Origin: Ceratobasidium sp. AG-K
Taxonomy: Eukaryota > Basidiomycota > Agaricomycetes > Cantharellales > Ceratobasidiaceae
DNA length: 64,000 nt
Direction: 5' to 3'
Assembly: GCA_037039685.1 (NCBI GenBank)
Contig: JAWNGF010000005.1
Coordinates: 186,001-250,000 of the forward strand
Shown here: in pieces, positions 44,760 to 55,691 of the stretch
Layout of the letters: each line of letters begins with the position of its first letter
Position numbering within the stretch: the first letter of the stretch is position 1
Translations under genes and position numbers: made by a program
The notes under the pieces: generated by a model
Database searches by the model: none
What the model was told of the DNA's origin: nothing
The model's input: only the letters and a program-made list of their open reading frames with translations

Positions 44760-47027
44760 ATAACAAGTCCCTCGTCAGTCACTTCAACTGAAATAGCCTG
44801 ATAAGTGCCTTAAATGCAATTATCATAGCGCTCGGATTGGGTCAAATCAACTTCAAGCTATCACCCCCGCGGGTTTTGAGTGACTTCAGCAGCCTCATCG
44901 AACCAAAGACCCGAGGTCAAGTAGTCGTGAATGGGGCCCACAGGCATTCCGCCTACACAGGAGGTACTTAAACTCGGACAGCAAGGGGGACTTTAGATTC
45001 AGAGTTCCCTCCCCTCTCCCTCTCCCTCTCTTGACGTGACTCAAGGTATTAGTGACTTAGTGCATTACCTAGCAGGGTAAATGTACCCTCCTTTGAGAGC
45101 CTTGACTGATATCTCACAGGTAGTCAACTCACGGGCAACTCCTATTCGGGGTCATCATCAGGTTCATATTGTCACACTTCGAATATGTGATTGGCCACTT
45201 CAACCATAGTATTAATCCACACGAGCGCACGTCTTTGCTTGGACCCAGTAGTAAGTACCTTCCAGCGTATTCTGGATCTTTTATGCTAACATCCTTCGGC
45301 AATGTTACTTGCAAACCTCGTTTTCACTAGCGTATCATAGGATATACATTGGGTTTGACCGGAAGAGCCCAGGTGTTGATTGTATGCTATGTCAATGCTA
45401 TATATAATACAATTTCTTGGCGCTATTATCGATACATCTCATTCGTCAAAGGATACAATATACGAGCAAGAAAAAAGGATTATTATTCCCTAGATAGGGA
45501 AGTATATATAAGCTGGCAAGCTCTGACAAGCCCTGTGAGGTTCGCCATTGGTGGTAGGAAAGGGATGATCAACCCTGTCCTCCTTATACTGCACTGGTCA
45601 TTTGGATCTCAGACGGACGCGTCTGATAGCGGATATGGGGTTGATCAGGGCGCGCTAAGTTCCTGATAAGCGGTTACTACGCCGTGTCGATTTTCCTGAT
45701 GGCGGGAGACTGGTGATCCAACCGCCGGTCCGAGTTGTAATTGGTCGCCAGGTAGCGATCGGCGCTTGGATAATTTGCCTCTTGGATGAAACCAGCACAA
45801 CGTCGCTCAAACAATACCCTTTCCACACAACCGTCGATGACGATTACAACGAGCACTTTTTGATCCTCATTCAAATCCAGCAATTCGAGAACTGAATGTC
45901 GAGTACGAGCTTTGCCGGTTCAGCGCAAGTCAACCTAGTCAACTGTTTCCACATCGACCACGCTCCCTGTGGTTCCAAGTGGGCGAGGGGGTTCAAAAAT
46001 CCTTTTCGCGACGCAGTAACATGATTGAAGCTGAATCGACATATCTACTTTAATGCTTGATTTATACGCTTCTGGCGCGTTTCCAGTCGCTGGTACGCTT
46101 GTTTTGACTAAGGTGAGTACGCGGGAGGAAAGCCAGGCCAGGTCACGGCTGGGTGGGCTGCACCCTTCTGGCCCGCGACGATGGTCGTAATGCGCGGTCA
46201 ACCGAGGCCGAGGCACCATGCCCATGCACCAAATGACACCCCTGCGACATCCCATGCATTCTGCTTGACGCTCACCAACAAGAAGGCGAGCCTCTCCACC
46301 CCCAAATTGCCAAGCGTACGCATAAATCGGATTCTAGCGAGAAAACGCAGACGAAGCATTCGCTTTCGAGTTGGGGGAGGCTCCTTAGCCTGGTAGGCGT
46401 GGGGAGTGGAAGCTAGGGCAGGTGAACGTGAGCTAACAATCATCCTCCACTAGAATTCCATGGAATCGCTTTACCCGTATGCGTGCTACGTGACCGCCGT
46501 TAGCTCTCCTCTTGGCCGTGTTGCCGCTTGAATCCAGCCACAGTATCATTTACACACACACACAGAAATACTATGGTTCATTCATCACTCTTGTTTGGTT
46601 ACGATCAGAAGGCTCCCAAATAGATCCTTATCAGCCATGTACACGCCTCGACAAATTGAAAGTATTGTCAAGTACCCGCATAGCGGTCCATACCGCCTGA
46701 CTTTGCTCCATTGGAGTTATAAATGGAGTCGGTCTTCGAGGTGGGCCTAGTAAAAAATTACGCACCAGTCCATGGGACCCCTAACTGCGCCCACAGATGG
46801 CTCAGCATGTCTAGATATCATCCCACCACGCCATCTAAAATTGCGGAAGGTTGACTTCCCGCTGCATCAGCTTCTTTGGACACATTGAGACAATTGGTCC
46901 ATTTTGATCCCTTTGTTGAATCTCCCCGAGACTGGATCGTTGGTTATTTTGGCCTAGGCTGTATAAGTGTCCCTCGTTGGATGCCCCCTCCTAATGTTGA
47001 ATTTCCCAATCTCCCATTTCTCGCATT
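44760..47027. other. intergenic spacer before the receptor cluster
   Basis: About 2.3 kb with no convincing gene. Contains a CCCTCTCCCTCTCC-type pyrimidine run near 45010 and a short (AC)n at 46552-46562. I looked on both strands for short ORFs ending in a CaaX box, as expected for pheromone precursors, and found none I trust. Confidence 0.45.
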
Positions 47028-48392
47028 ATGAGATTCGATATCACTATTGTTAGCTTTATCAGCGTCGTGCTCGCGCTCATTCCTCTGCCTTGGCACTGGC
47101 GGGTCCGCAACGCCAGCACGCTCTCAATCATATTCTGGCTAGCTGCCTGCAACATCACTCGTGGGGTCAACACATTTATTTGGGCCGATAATGTCATCGC
47201 CAAGTATCACCTCTGGTGCGACATCAGTAAGTGCCCTCAGTCATCGGAAGCGTAACCCGATTGACTTGCAGATAGCTACAAAACTCGTTCTCGGCACCAA
47301 TATCGGCCTCCCCGCTTCGATCATGTGTATCTGTCGCCATCTCTCCCAGGTATCGTCCTCGTCTTACGTTGCGCCTAATGCGAAGGAAAGGAAACGGCGT
47401 ACAGTATTCGAACTTAGTATGTGCGTAGGATTGCCTATCATTTACATGGCGCTGCGTATGTTCTTCCTCTAGTGTGGGGTAGATGGCGATCACTGACCCA
47501 GGAAATGCAGATTATATCGTTCAGGGCTACCGGTTTGATATTATCGAGGACCTAGGGTGCATCGCGGTACGTCTTACATCTACCACGCTCCTCGAGTATT
47601 ATTCAGCGCAACACAACAGGACGTGTACATGTCTATCCCTGCCTTCATTATCCTGTACGTTTCTCCGCTCGTGGTTTCATTGATTGCGTTAGTATACGGA
47701 GGCATGTATTTCGTTGTCCGGGTAGCAGCAGTGGTTGACCCTCTACGCAGGTATCGCGTTACGCCAGGTTATCCACCACCGTGCGCAACTCCAGCCCACT
47801 TTGCAGACCTCTCACTCAGGTCTCACTACAACTTGCTACCTTCGTTTGATCGTCATTGCACTCAGTGAAATGACATTGACCGCGGTCGTCACACTTAATA
47901 TCTTGTATGCAAACCTGCAATCGGAACTCCAGCCCTGGGTTTCTTGGGAAGTCGTCCATGAGAATTGGATGTTTGTCCCAGTACATCCCAATATCTTCAT
48001 GTCCAAATACAATCGAAACCAAACGACATTGGCTTGGTATTTTATACCCCTGTCATCGGTCATGTTCTTTGCGTTCTTTGGCCTTGACAGAAATGTGAAA
48101 GCCGAGTACCAGAGGATGTTCACTTGGATGAAGGCGTGCGCGTCGTGCGTCAAACCTAGTCGCCCCCCAGTGCTGCCCATGAATGTGACGTGCGTATTTG
48201 GTTACCCAGTTCCGCATATAGAACCGACTTAACCAATTCTCTAGTTCGTACAATGTCCTTTCGGCATTCGGCTGGGTCCAAAGGCTCCCTGCTCCATATT
48301 CCACAACTAGGCACGCAGTGACCCTTGCTGAAAGATCAGACCATATGCAATCCTCTGGATATGAAACCTCCCGACGAATAGATCACCCGTAG
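47028..48392 (+). CDS. STE3-type pheromone receptor 1 (B mating-type)
   Basis: Six exons in phase: 47028-47226, 47276-47455, 47511-47566, 47620-47701, 47751-48189 and 48245-48392; 367 residues. The seven-helix STE3 pattern includes LALIPLPWHWRVRNASTL (loop after helix 1), LAACNITRGVNTFIW, the CRHLSQ motif, HYIVQGYRFDIIEDLGC and WFIPLSSVMFFAFFGL-like helix 7 (WYFIPLSSVMFFAFFGL). A soluble Ser/Thr-rich tail follows. It would bind a farnesylated peptide pheromone from a compatible mate and signal through a G protein. Intron 4 uses a GC donor (G|GCATGT). Paralogue of the gene at 49585 with the same exon plan. Confidence 0.9.
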
Positions 48393-48814
48393 CACCTTGA
48401 ACCGGTGGGTTCATCAACTGGGCTAGCTGCCTCCTCGACTTAAAATCGCGTCCTGGCTTAATTATTGACGAGTAGGTGGATGCACAACCGGGGTGTGAAT
48501 CTAGGTTTAGACTGGTTTCGATTGAGTATGTCTGGTAAGTGGTGCAGGGGGATATCTATATCCACTCGCGGCTTGTTAAACAGCGATCTTTCACTTGCTC
48601 AGCGATTTGCGGAAGGGATAATTTCAACTCAAGGAAAAAGTCTAAATCAGGGGGCAATAATCCTGAGGGGATCGCGAATCCTATCCACTGTTAGCGAATT
48701 TAGTCTCAATCTTTCATTCTGTGCTGGTTCAACCATGGTTATGATATCTCATAATGGTAACCCGATTCCCCGGCCGAGTCATCAGTGGACTCAGCGCAAG
48801 CTTGAGTACATGCT

Positions 48815-49045
48815 CGTCAGCAAAACTCAAGAATCTCGTGTGGTCTCGGGATCAATGGGAGGTGCTCTTCGAGCTCGTGGCGGCTCCTAAGCGCTCCTGA
48901 GGGCTCGCGAGCAATCAAGAGCGAAATGCGCGCATATCTCGCGAGGGCTCACGAGACATCACGAGCGCTTGGGAGCCAGGCGAGCACCTCCCCTGAATCC
49001 CGAGACCCCACGAGACGAACGAGATTTTGGGCTTTTTGTAGAGCT
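48815..49045. mobile_element. degenerate MITE-like palindromic element
   Basis: Left part (AATCTCGTGTGGTCTCGGG near 48832) is an imperfect inverted match to the right part (CCCGAGACCCCACGAGACG...TTTTTGTAGAG at 49000-49043). The end CGAACGAGATTTTGGG resembles the right end of the better-preserved element at 49289-49532. The interior is rich in CACGAG/CTCGTG. Confidence 0.5.
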
Positions 49046-49288
49046 GGGGAATGGCACAGCCACCCACCCACACCCTACTTTATTTCGGCGCTTATCGTCA
49101 TGGATCTCGTGTGTCGTGGTCTCATTCTTGCTCTGCACGGCCTTGCATTGTTACAAAATGAGTTGCTAGTTTGATCCCACTGGGGGTGCTGGATGCGAGC
49201 ACAACTAGGGTTTACGGGAAGCCAGGTTCGCAAGTTACTCCTTTGTACTGAGCCTCGAGCCTCGGGGCTATTGTACCCGAGCTCTTTA

Positions 49289-49532
49289 TACTCCACCAAA
49301 AATCGAAATTCTCGTTTGGCTCTCGAGGTCTCGTGATGCCGGGGACTATCTCGGCAGGCAGGCTCTAGACCACTCGCGATCGCTCAGGAGTGCTCAGGAG
49401 ACAAACGAGCAATAAGATCGTCCGGGCTCGTAAGATCTCACAAGCCCCCACGACCTGTTACGAGCTCGACGAGATTGTCCTTGTCATCACGGGACCTCAC
49501 GAGCCGAACGAGAATTTCGATTTTTGGTAGAG
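49289..49532. mobile_element. MITE-like palindromic element, TA-flanked
   Basis: About 45-bp terminal inverted repeats: CTCCACCAAAAATCGAAATT... at 49291 and ...AATTTCGATTTTTGGTAGAG ending at 49530, each flanked by TA, as in Tc1/mariner-type insertions. Total about 240 bp, no ORF. Confidence 0.65.
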
Positions 49533-49584
49533 TAAGTACCCCCATTGAAGGACCTTACAGCAACAAGTTCCGCTCCTCGGTAAA

Positions 49585-50861
49585 ATGAGATTCGATCTCC
49601 CTTTCGTTGGCTTTCTAAGTGCCACGCTTGTGCTCATACCACTGCCATGGCACTGGCAGATCCGCAATGTCAGCACAATCTGTGTCACACTCTGGCTTGC
49701 ACTGTGTAATCTCATCCGTGGAGTCAACTCTATCATTTGGGCTGGCAATGTTATTGTCAGACACCATATTTGGTGTGATATTAGTGAGTAGCTTCGGCCT
49801 TCGAACGAGGGACATGATTTACTCGCATGTAGCATCAAAACTCCTCATCGGCGCCAGTATTGGTCTTCCAGCTTCGGTACTAAGTACCTGCCGCTACCTT
49901 TCGCAGTTACTCTCCATTCTATGTGCCGCCGGATGCAAAGGAAAGACGCCGCCGCGTCATAATTGATACTGCGATATGTGCGGGGTTGCCTATGATTGTC
50001 ATGGCGCTACGTATGTCCCCCCTCCGAGTAGTATATGTGTGGTCCACTGACTCAACTGACACAGACTACGTTGTTCAGGGGTATCGCTTTAATATTATGG
50101 AGGATTTTGGGTGTAACGCGGTCGGTCTTTCCGCACCCGCTCGATCCCGCAAGCGTGACTCAGCTGATTGCAACAGAATGTATACTTGTCAATCCCAGCC
50201 GTTATGATCCTTTGGGTCCCTCCACTTGTGCTTTCATTGGTTGCCCTGGTCTATGCAGGTGCGTGTTACACTTTCTGGGCCAATTACTTTACCGAAAAGT
50301 TTATGAAGCGGTTGCGCTACGCCATTTTATTCACCACCGAAATAATTTGCAGAAGGCCGTCCAAAATCACCGCTCCGGTCCCAGCACTGATCACTACCTT
50401 CGTTTCATCATATTCACGTTCTGCCAAATGCCGATTTCCACGTTTGTGTCAGTTGTTGTCATAAACGAGAACGTAAGGCTGGGACTCCTGCCATGGGTCT
50501 CTTGGTACGAAGTTCACGAAGATTGGATGTATATACCTACATATCCCAGGAATCCAACGTCCAAACACGACTACAACACAACAACATTTATTTGGTATAT
50601 TGTGCCATTCATGTCTGTCATGTTCTTCGCTTTCTTTGGTTTTAGCCACGAAGTAAAGACTAAATATCATACGATGTTCTCCTACATCAAGGCGCGCACT
50701 TCACGCATCAGGTCTAAGCGGCCTCCAGCACTGCAATCTTATGAATGGTATGTGTTTAATGCGCAAACAACGTGATTTAGACTGATTTGAACTAACTCAA
50801 TAGTCCAAATGGCTTTGCTGCGCCCTCACTCCAGAATCACCACTCAGATTCACCGGTGTAG
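49585..50861 (+). CDS. STE3-type pheromone receptor 2 (B mating-type)
   Basis: Exon plan matches receptor 1: 49585-49783, 49833 to about 50010, then exons with HYVVQGYRFNIMEDFGC and VYLSIPAVMILWVPPLVLSL, a long exon to about 50748 and a last exon ending at TAG 50859-50861. Exon 1 is 199 bp in both genes. Motifs LVLIPLPWHWQIRNVSTI, LALCNLIRGVNSIIW, CRYLSQ and WYIVPFMSVMFFAFFGF are clear. The C-terminal tail is short and unlike that of receptor 1. The two proteins are diverged enough to have different pheromone specificities, as expected for multiallelic B loci. Confidence 0.9.
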
Positions 50862-51607
50862 CTGCTATTTATTTCCCTTTTTTGCATTCCTAGCTCATCT
50901 CCGTTAGCTACGCCTCAAAATTTCGATTTTCACATTTTGTCCCTTGAAAAAACGTGAGCCAAGACTGATCATGATATTGAAGACATCCACCACTCCCGAC
51001 GATGTTCGAGGTGTCTGAGTTCACTCTGAGCATAACAGCACCCTCAAACAATCTGTTATATAAGAGCGATTGGGTACCGCCACAATATGGTGAACAAATT
51101 CAGGGTTGGGCTGGTTGCAAATTGTGGTCGAGCTGTCTCCCCACCACCGTCTCTCAATTCCGACACAACGTTTTCATGAAGGAGCATGTAAGAATGAGTT
51201 AACGCGGAATTAACCGCCATAAAGAGGGCCACAAGAGCATTCTGCATGGGTAATGTCTTGTACTTACCACACCTCGGAATCTAAAAGGGAGGGCGGGGAA
51301 AATGTTCAGCGAAACCGAAACGACGATCGCCAGGAACCACACGATGGCTACCATACGCGGGCGCCAATGACGAGGCATTTCTTGTCTGGAATCATTGGCG
51401 GCCTCTCCTTTTCTCTCTCTGGAAGAGGAACAAAGTTACGATGGGGCAATGTCCCCTACAGTGCAGACCTGAGAACAGCCTGAGCGTGGGATTGTTTGAT
51501 GATCAAATGTGCTTCACCAAAAATCTGTAACGTAGGGCGCCACGTGATAAGCCGTCGCATTGTACCTCCAGACAACCACCACTCCCAGATTATACCAATA
51601 TTATACT
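50862..51607. other. intergenic, possible minus-strand membrane protein fragment 51378-51056
   Basis: On the minus strand ATG 51378 opens MPRHWRPRMVAIVWFLAIVV..., then a GTAAGT...CAG intron and ALVALFMAVNSALTHSYML. It is short and hydrophobic, with no secure family; it could be a decayed membrane protein gene. Otherwise no gene. Confidence 0.35.
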
Positions 51608-53248
51608 ATGGACGCACTCATTCCTGGCTCACGTCTTCTTCCAGAAGTAGAGTATATGATTCTGGGGTGTTTCGACGAGCTACGAGACTTGGCCAATGCT
51701 TCCCTGGTCAGCCAAGCTTGGCGTCGGCTTATTTTCCCTCACCTACATCGGGAGATTGTCGTCACCCAGGTCTCACATCTCGAGGGCTTGATTTCCCGTC
51801 TCGAGTCGGAGCCTCCTGGCAGCCAAAGTCGCATCGGCTCATGTCTCTGGTCACTTCAAATTGATTTCGGTTCGAGGAAAACTTATGGAGGCGTCGAGTT
51901 TCTCGACCAGCTATGGACCAGGTTGGCTTTGTGTATACCCAAGTTGGCGAACCTCGTGTCGTTCAGATGGAATTTACTATATATCCTTCCACTTGATTCT
52001 TTGCTGAATGTATTTGGAGCCGTCAGTACCTCGTGTCCGAGGCTACGCATGCTTTCATTATCTTCCTGGTCTCACAAATATGGTCCTGGTAAGTTCGCAT
52101 TCAAACAGCTTTTATTTTATCTAGATAGATAGATATTAATTACTTACTCACTGAAGCTGAAACCAAAAAGGTAGCGTTCGGTTCTGTTGCGTTGCCTGGG
52201 ACAGTCCGGTAACCAAGGAGAGCATAGGTCTTTGGATTCAAGAACTTGACACACCTAGAAGTGGAATGGTATGTACCAGAAAGTATGTTAGCCCGCTTCT
52301 CCTTGTGCCAGCTCTAATCTTCCACCAGAGGGTCTACATACGTTTGGAGTACCAGATGGAATAATAGACGTGATCGAAAACTCCCCGGACCTCGTTCATC
52401 TAAGCCTCGATATCCCTGGCTCCGAATCATGGCAGCCGATTGATGCCGAGTTTTTTCGCCGGCTTAGAAATCCACTCGCGAAGCTGTCTCAGCTGAAGAT
52501 TGGGAACCAAGCCTACTTCGACGGCTCCAAACTTCTATGCGACCCTCCTGGAGAACAAGCATTCAATTGGTTTTTTGAGCAACACCCCGACCTACGAGGC
52601 GTCCACCTACAGTATCATCTCCAGGGCCCCCAACAGTCCAGTGCAGATCTCAGTCCTACATCAGTACAGCATTTATTCCGCTCGATTACGTCGTTCACTG
52701 GGCCGGTTAGCCTGTGTACTGCCGTGGTCCAATCGTCTCTGGCGAATCAGCTCCAATCCCTGAAAGTGATTTACGGTGGCCCCGCTCACTGCTCAATCGC
52801 ACCCTTTGCAGATGGCATGAAACCATTGCCGCTCCTCCGTGAACTCCAGTTTCTATTCCATCGTCATTTCCCAGACCGCATAGGGCCTGTCATGTACGAC
52901 TATTCAACACTGGGTAGGATACTCACCATGACACCATTACTACATACACTTGGGCTAGACTACTGGCAAGTCCACCTCGTGAGTCCTTGCCGTCCGTCAT
53001 TTCACATTATGCTAATATTACCCCCGCAGCGCCTGATGACCCAGTACCTCTCGCATGTTCCTTTGCTTTCCGACTTGTCCATCCAGACCCGGTTGGTCGA
53101 CACGAGCTCGGTCAACGAGACTTCTGTTGCGCAATTACTTGAAACGTGCCCGAGGCTTCGGCGAGTACGGTTCATCAACGAGTGGCACGAGGCGCAGGTG
53201 TTCATGTGCAAGCCCGTGTGGCGGCAACAATCGAGTGGGCAGATGTGA
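51608..53248 (+). CDS. F-box-like protein with leucine-rich repeats
   Basis: ATG 51608. The N-terminal F-box-like helices read LLPEVEYMILGCFDELRDLA then ASLVSQAWRRLIFPHLHR. The rest has irregular leucine-rich repeats (CPKLRMLSLSSW-type segments, IENSPDLVHLSLDIPG, FFRRLRNPLAKLSQLKIG, LPLLRELQFLFH, CPRLRRVRFIN). Introns at about 52090-52200, 52270-52330 and 52981-53030. F-box proteins bring substrates to SCF ubiquitin ligases; this expanded basidiomycete family is poorly characterised. Paralogue of the gene at 61624-63276 and the relic at 28450-28887. Confidence 0.75.
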
Positions 53249-53583
53249 GCCAAGGGTTATGCGGGCGGCGATTTGTAGACGATTCGATATTCAACTGCTA
53301 GTTGCCGGTTACGGCAATCCAGTTTGTGGAGAAATAAGGGATCGTGGGTAGAAAGTCTGATTGTGTATTTCGAAATGTATTTATTGTTGGGCTGTGATGG
53401 TCTACGTCTGGGAACAAAATAGGGTGTATGCTTGACTTTTCGCAACCACCCAAAACGGGCGAAGCCAACAAAAATCACCTGACCAGCCGGAGCTCTCGAA
53501 ATGTCGTCATCGATAGCCCGATCCGCAGTGTATATAACCCTCTAAGGTAGCCTCGGTTATCTCTGCACTACTACCACACCACA

Positions 53584-53894
53584 ATGTCCGATCAACAATT
53601 TACCATTCAACCTGCTCCTCCTGTAAGTTTGCTCGAACCCGTATGCCAGTCCATAGCCAAGATTATTATAGCACCCCCCTCAAGAAGGTGGAGGATTGAA
53701 CTCGGGGTTGCAGCAAGGCCCGGCGGGAGCTTTCCATGCCAAGGGACCTCATGTTCCTGACCCAAGTATCTTGAACAAGCTTGATGCGCCATTGGTGAGT
53801 GCTATTGGTTAGGCTCACCCGAGTTGCAGCTGATGTAGTGGCGATCCAGAGTAAGGAGGAGCTCAAGAAGAGGCAGGATGAGCTTAACAAGTAA
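53584..53894 (+). CDS. small hydrophilic conserved fungal protein
   Basis: Three exons: 53584-53622 (MSDQQFTIQPAPP), 53672-53794 (HPPQEGGGLNSGLQQGPAGAF...PSILNKLDAPL) and about 53851-53894 (SKEELKKRQDELNK). About 68 residues, no Cys or Trp, and a Lys/Glu helical C-terminus ending ELNK. Small proteins of this pattern occur in many basidiomycetes; function unknown to me. Confidence 0.6.
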
Positions 53895-54227
53895 TCGTGT
53901 GTGCTATGCAACTCGGATTAGCTATAGATGCTGGTTGTGATAGGATTCGATTAATGTATAATTGAATAATTCGTGAAACCCGCTGCGGTGGCCTCGAAAC
54001 TTAAACGATTAGTGCGATGGGGTATCAATGTAAATTTGATTGGCTTTTCGAACACCCCACACATGCCCCAGGCACGCACAATGTGTATCTCGCCAGCACG
54101 CGCCACTTTGACTGCCTCCATGACGCACGGATCCTGACTATTGCGTAAGCGCCGAGCGTTTCACCTGAATTGCATCATGCGTTAGCCTCTGATCGGTTTG
54201 ACCTTCTCCACGACCTTCCCCACTGCA
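53895..54227. other. intergenic / promoter of the SNARE gene
   Basis: About 330 bp, no gene seen. The region before 54228 is the SNARE promoter and leader. Confidence 0.4.
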
Positions 54228-55316
54228 ATGGTAAGCACGCCTCCAGCACGCAACCCAATCATGTTGGTTAACTCATAGTGCTCTAGAGTTTGATTCACGC
54301 GCTAGTTGCTCGAGGTTCTGTGATTCTTGCGGAGAATAGGAGTGGGAAACGGGATTTTTCAACGGGTGCGTGTTGCAATGGACTTGAAAGGGATGTTGGC
54401 TAACTATGTATAATAGCCGTGTCGACTATCCTCTCCAAGATCCCGCCCAACAACTCAAAACTCACTTGTAAGGTTTCCATGTCACGCACAGCCCCGCCTG
54501 CGGACTGACGACCAACAGATGTCTGGGAACAGTATCTATTTCATTATGTTTCCGAGGGTGGCCTTACGTTCCTAGCCATGGCTGACGATGCGGCTGGACG
54601 ACGGATGCCATTTACGTTTTTGGCCGACCTTCAGCGCCGGGTAGGTCGTTCAGTCCCTTTGTACTGATGGAACTAATACGCAATTATAGTTCACGACTGC
54701 TTATTCGCCTGACCAATACGAGGATGTCCCTGCGTACGGATTGAATGAATTTTCGCCTCAGATTGGCAAGGTGCGTCTCTAATCTAATCCGCGAGATGTT
54801 GGTTGATGACCTAGGGTATAGTTAATTGAACAATACAACACCGCCCCGCCAGCCGACGCACTACACCAAGCGCAGCAGGACCTGGCCCAGGTCAAAGATA
54901 TCATGGTTCACAACGTGGAGCAGATCCTGAGCCGAGGAGAGCGAATCGAGTTGCTAGTTGACAAGACGGTAAGTGATCTGTGTCGAATCTGGATGGCAAG
55001 CGACTAATTGTAACCTCATCTGGAACTCTAATCTTCTTCGGCCTCTCATACATATGGAATCTAAACATTTGCTCCACAATCCTTAGGACAACATGGCCAC
55101 CCAGTCACACGCTTTCCGTCGAGGCGCTCGCACAGTTCGTCGGCAACAATTCTGGAGAAACCAGCGGATTTTGGCACTTAGTATCGTTGTCGGTCTCGTA
55201 AGTCCAGATTACATCTCCCGCGTAGAACACCTCTGATCGGCGGCCGGCGGTAGTTATTCCTGTACATCTTTATTGCCCAGTTTTGCGGGGCGGGGTTAAA
55301 CCATTGTCGCGGCTAA
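54228..55316 (+). CDS. longin-type R-SNARE, VAMP7/Nyv1-like
   Basis: Exon 1 is the start codon alone (54228-54230, ATG then GTAAGC). Further exons begin at 54287, 54417, then after CCAACAG (YVWEQYLFHYV), and so on; the stop is TAA 55314-55316. The longin domain reads SLIHALVARGSVILAE, KIPPNNSKLTYVWEQY, GLTFLAMADDAAGRRMPF. The SNARE motif is DLAQVKDIMVHNVEQILSRG then ERIELLVDKT with the zero-layer Arg, followed by a basic WRNQR stretch and the C-terminal membrane anchor LALSIVVGL/LFLYIFIAQF. It mediates fusion at endosome/vacuole or plasma membrane. Confidence 0.88.
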
Positions 55317-55691
55317 CACATCTCACATGCGTCCCGAATTATCTTGTCTATTTTCCCATGCTATGTTGCTTGCCACTGGAATTTATGTGAAATCCATGTC
55401 AATCAATAGGATACCGTTGCTTATCTTCCGTTGACCGTTATAAATCACGTGAACGGGCCGGCAACCAACTGAGCTCCGATGCGCGCCAAACATTACGTGG
55501 GCTTCCCAGGGAACCACCATGAGGAAAAGTATATATAGCTATCTAAAATTCCCGCGACGTTGGTTTAGACTCTTTCGGCTTGACCTTGACCTTTGACTCT
55601 GGATTTGTGACTAGAAGTTATCGCCTGAGGGTCGGACTGGGCTCCTAGGCTCATATTTCTAGCTTTCGTACCCTTGAATAACCCGGCAGCT
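55317..55691. other. intergenic
   Basis: Spacer and promoter of the ceramidase gene; an ATATATAG-like box lies near 55533. Confidence 0.4.

Noticed and set aside
44870..44950. Minus-strand short ORF near the lyase arm as a pheromone precursor
   Set aside because: C-terminus PRG lacks a CaaX box.
46484..46560. Short ORF MESLYPYACYVTAV... as a pheromone precursor
   Set aside because: It ends VAA with no Cys at the -4 position, so there is no CaaX box.
48465..49174. ORFs of 140 and 82 codons between the receptors
   Set aside because: They overlap the palindromic CACGAG-rich elements and have no protein-like composition.
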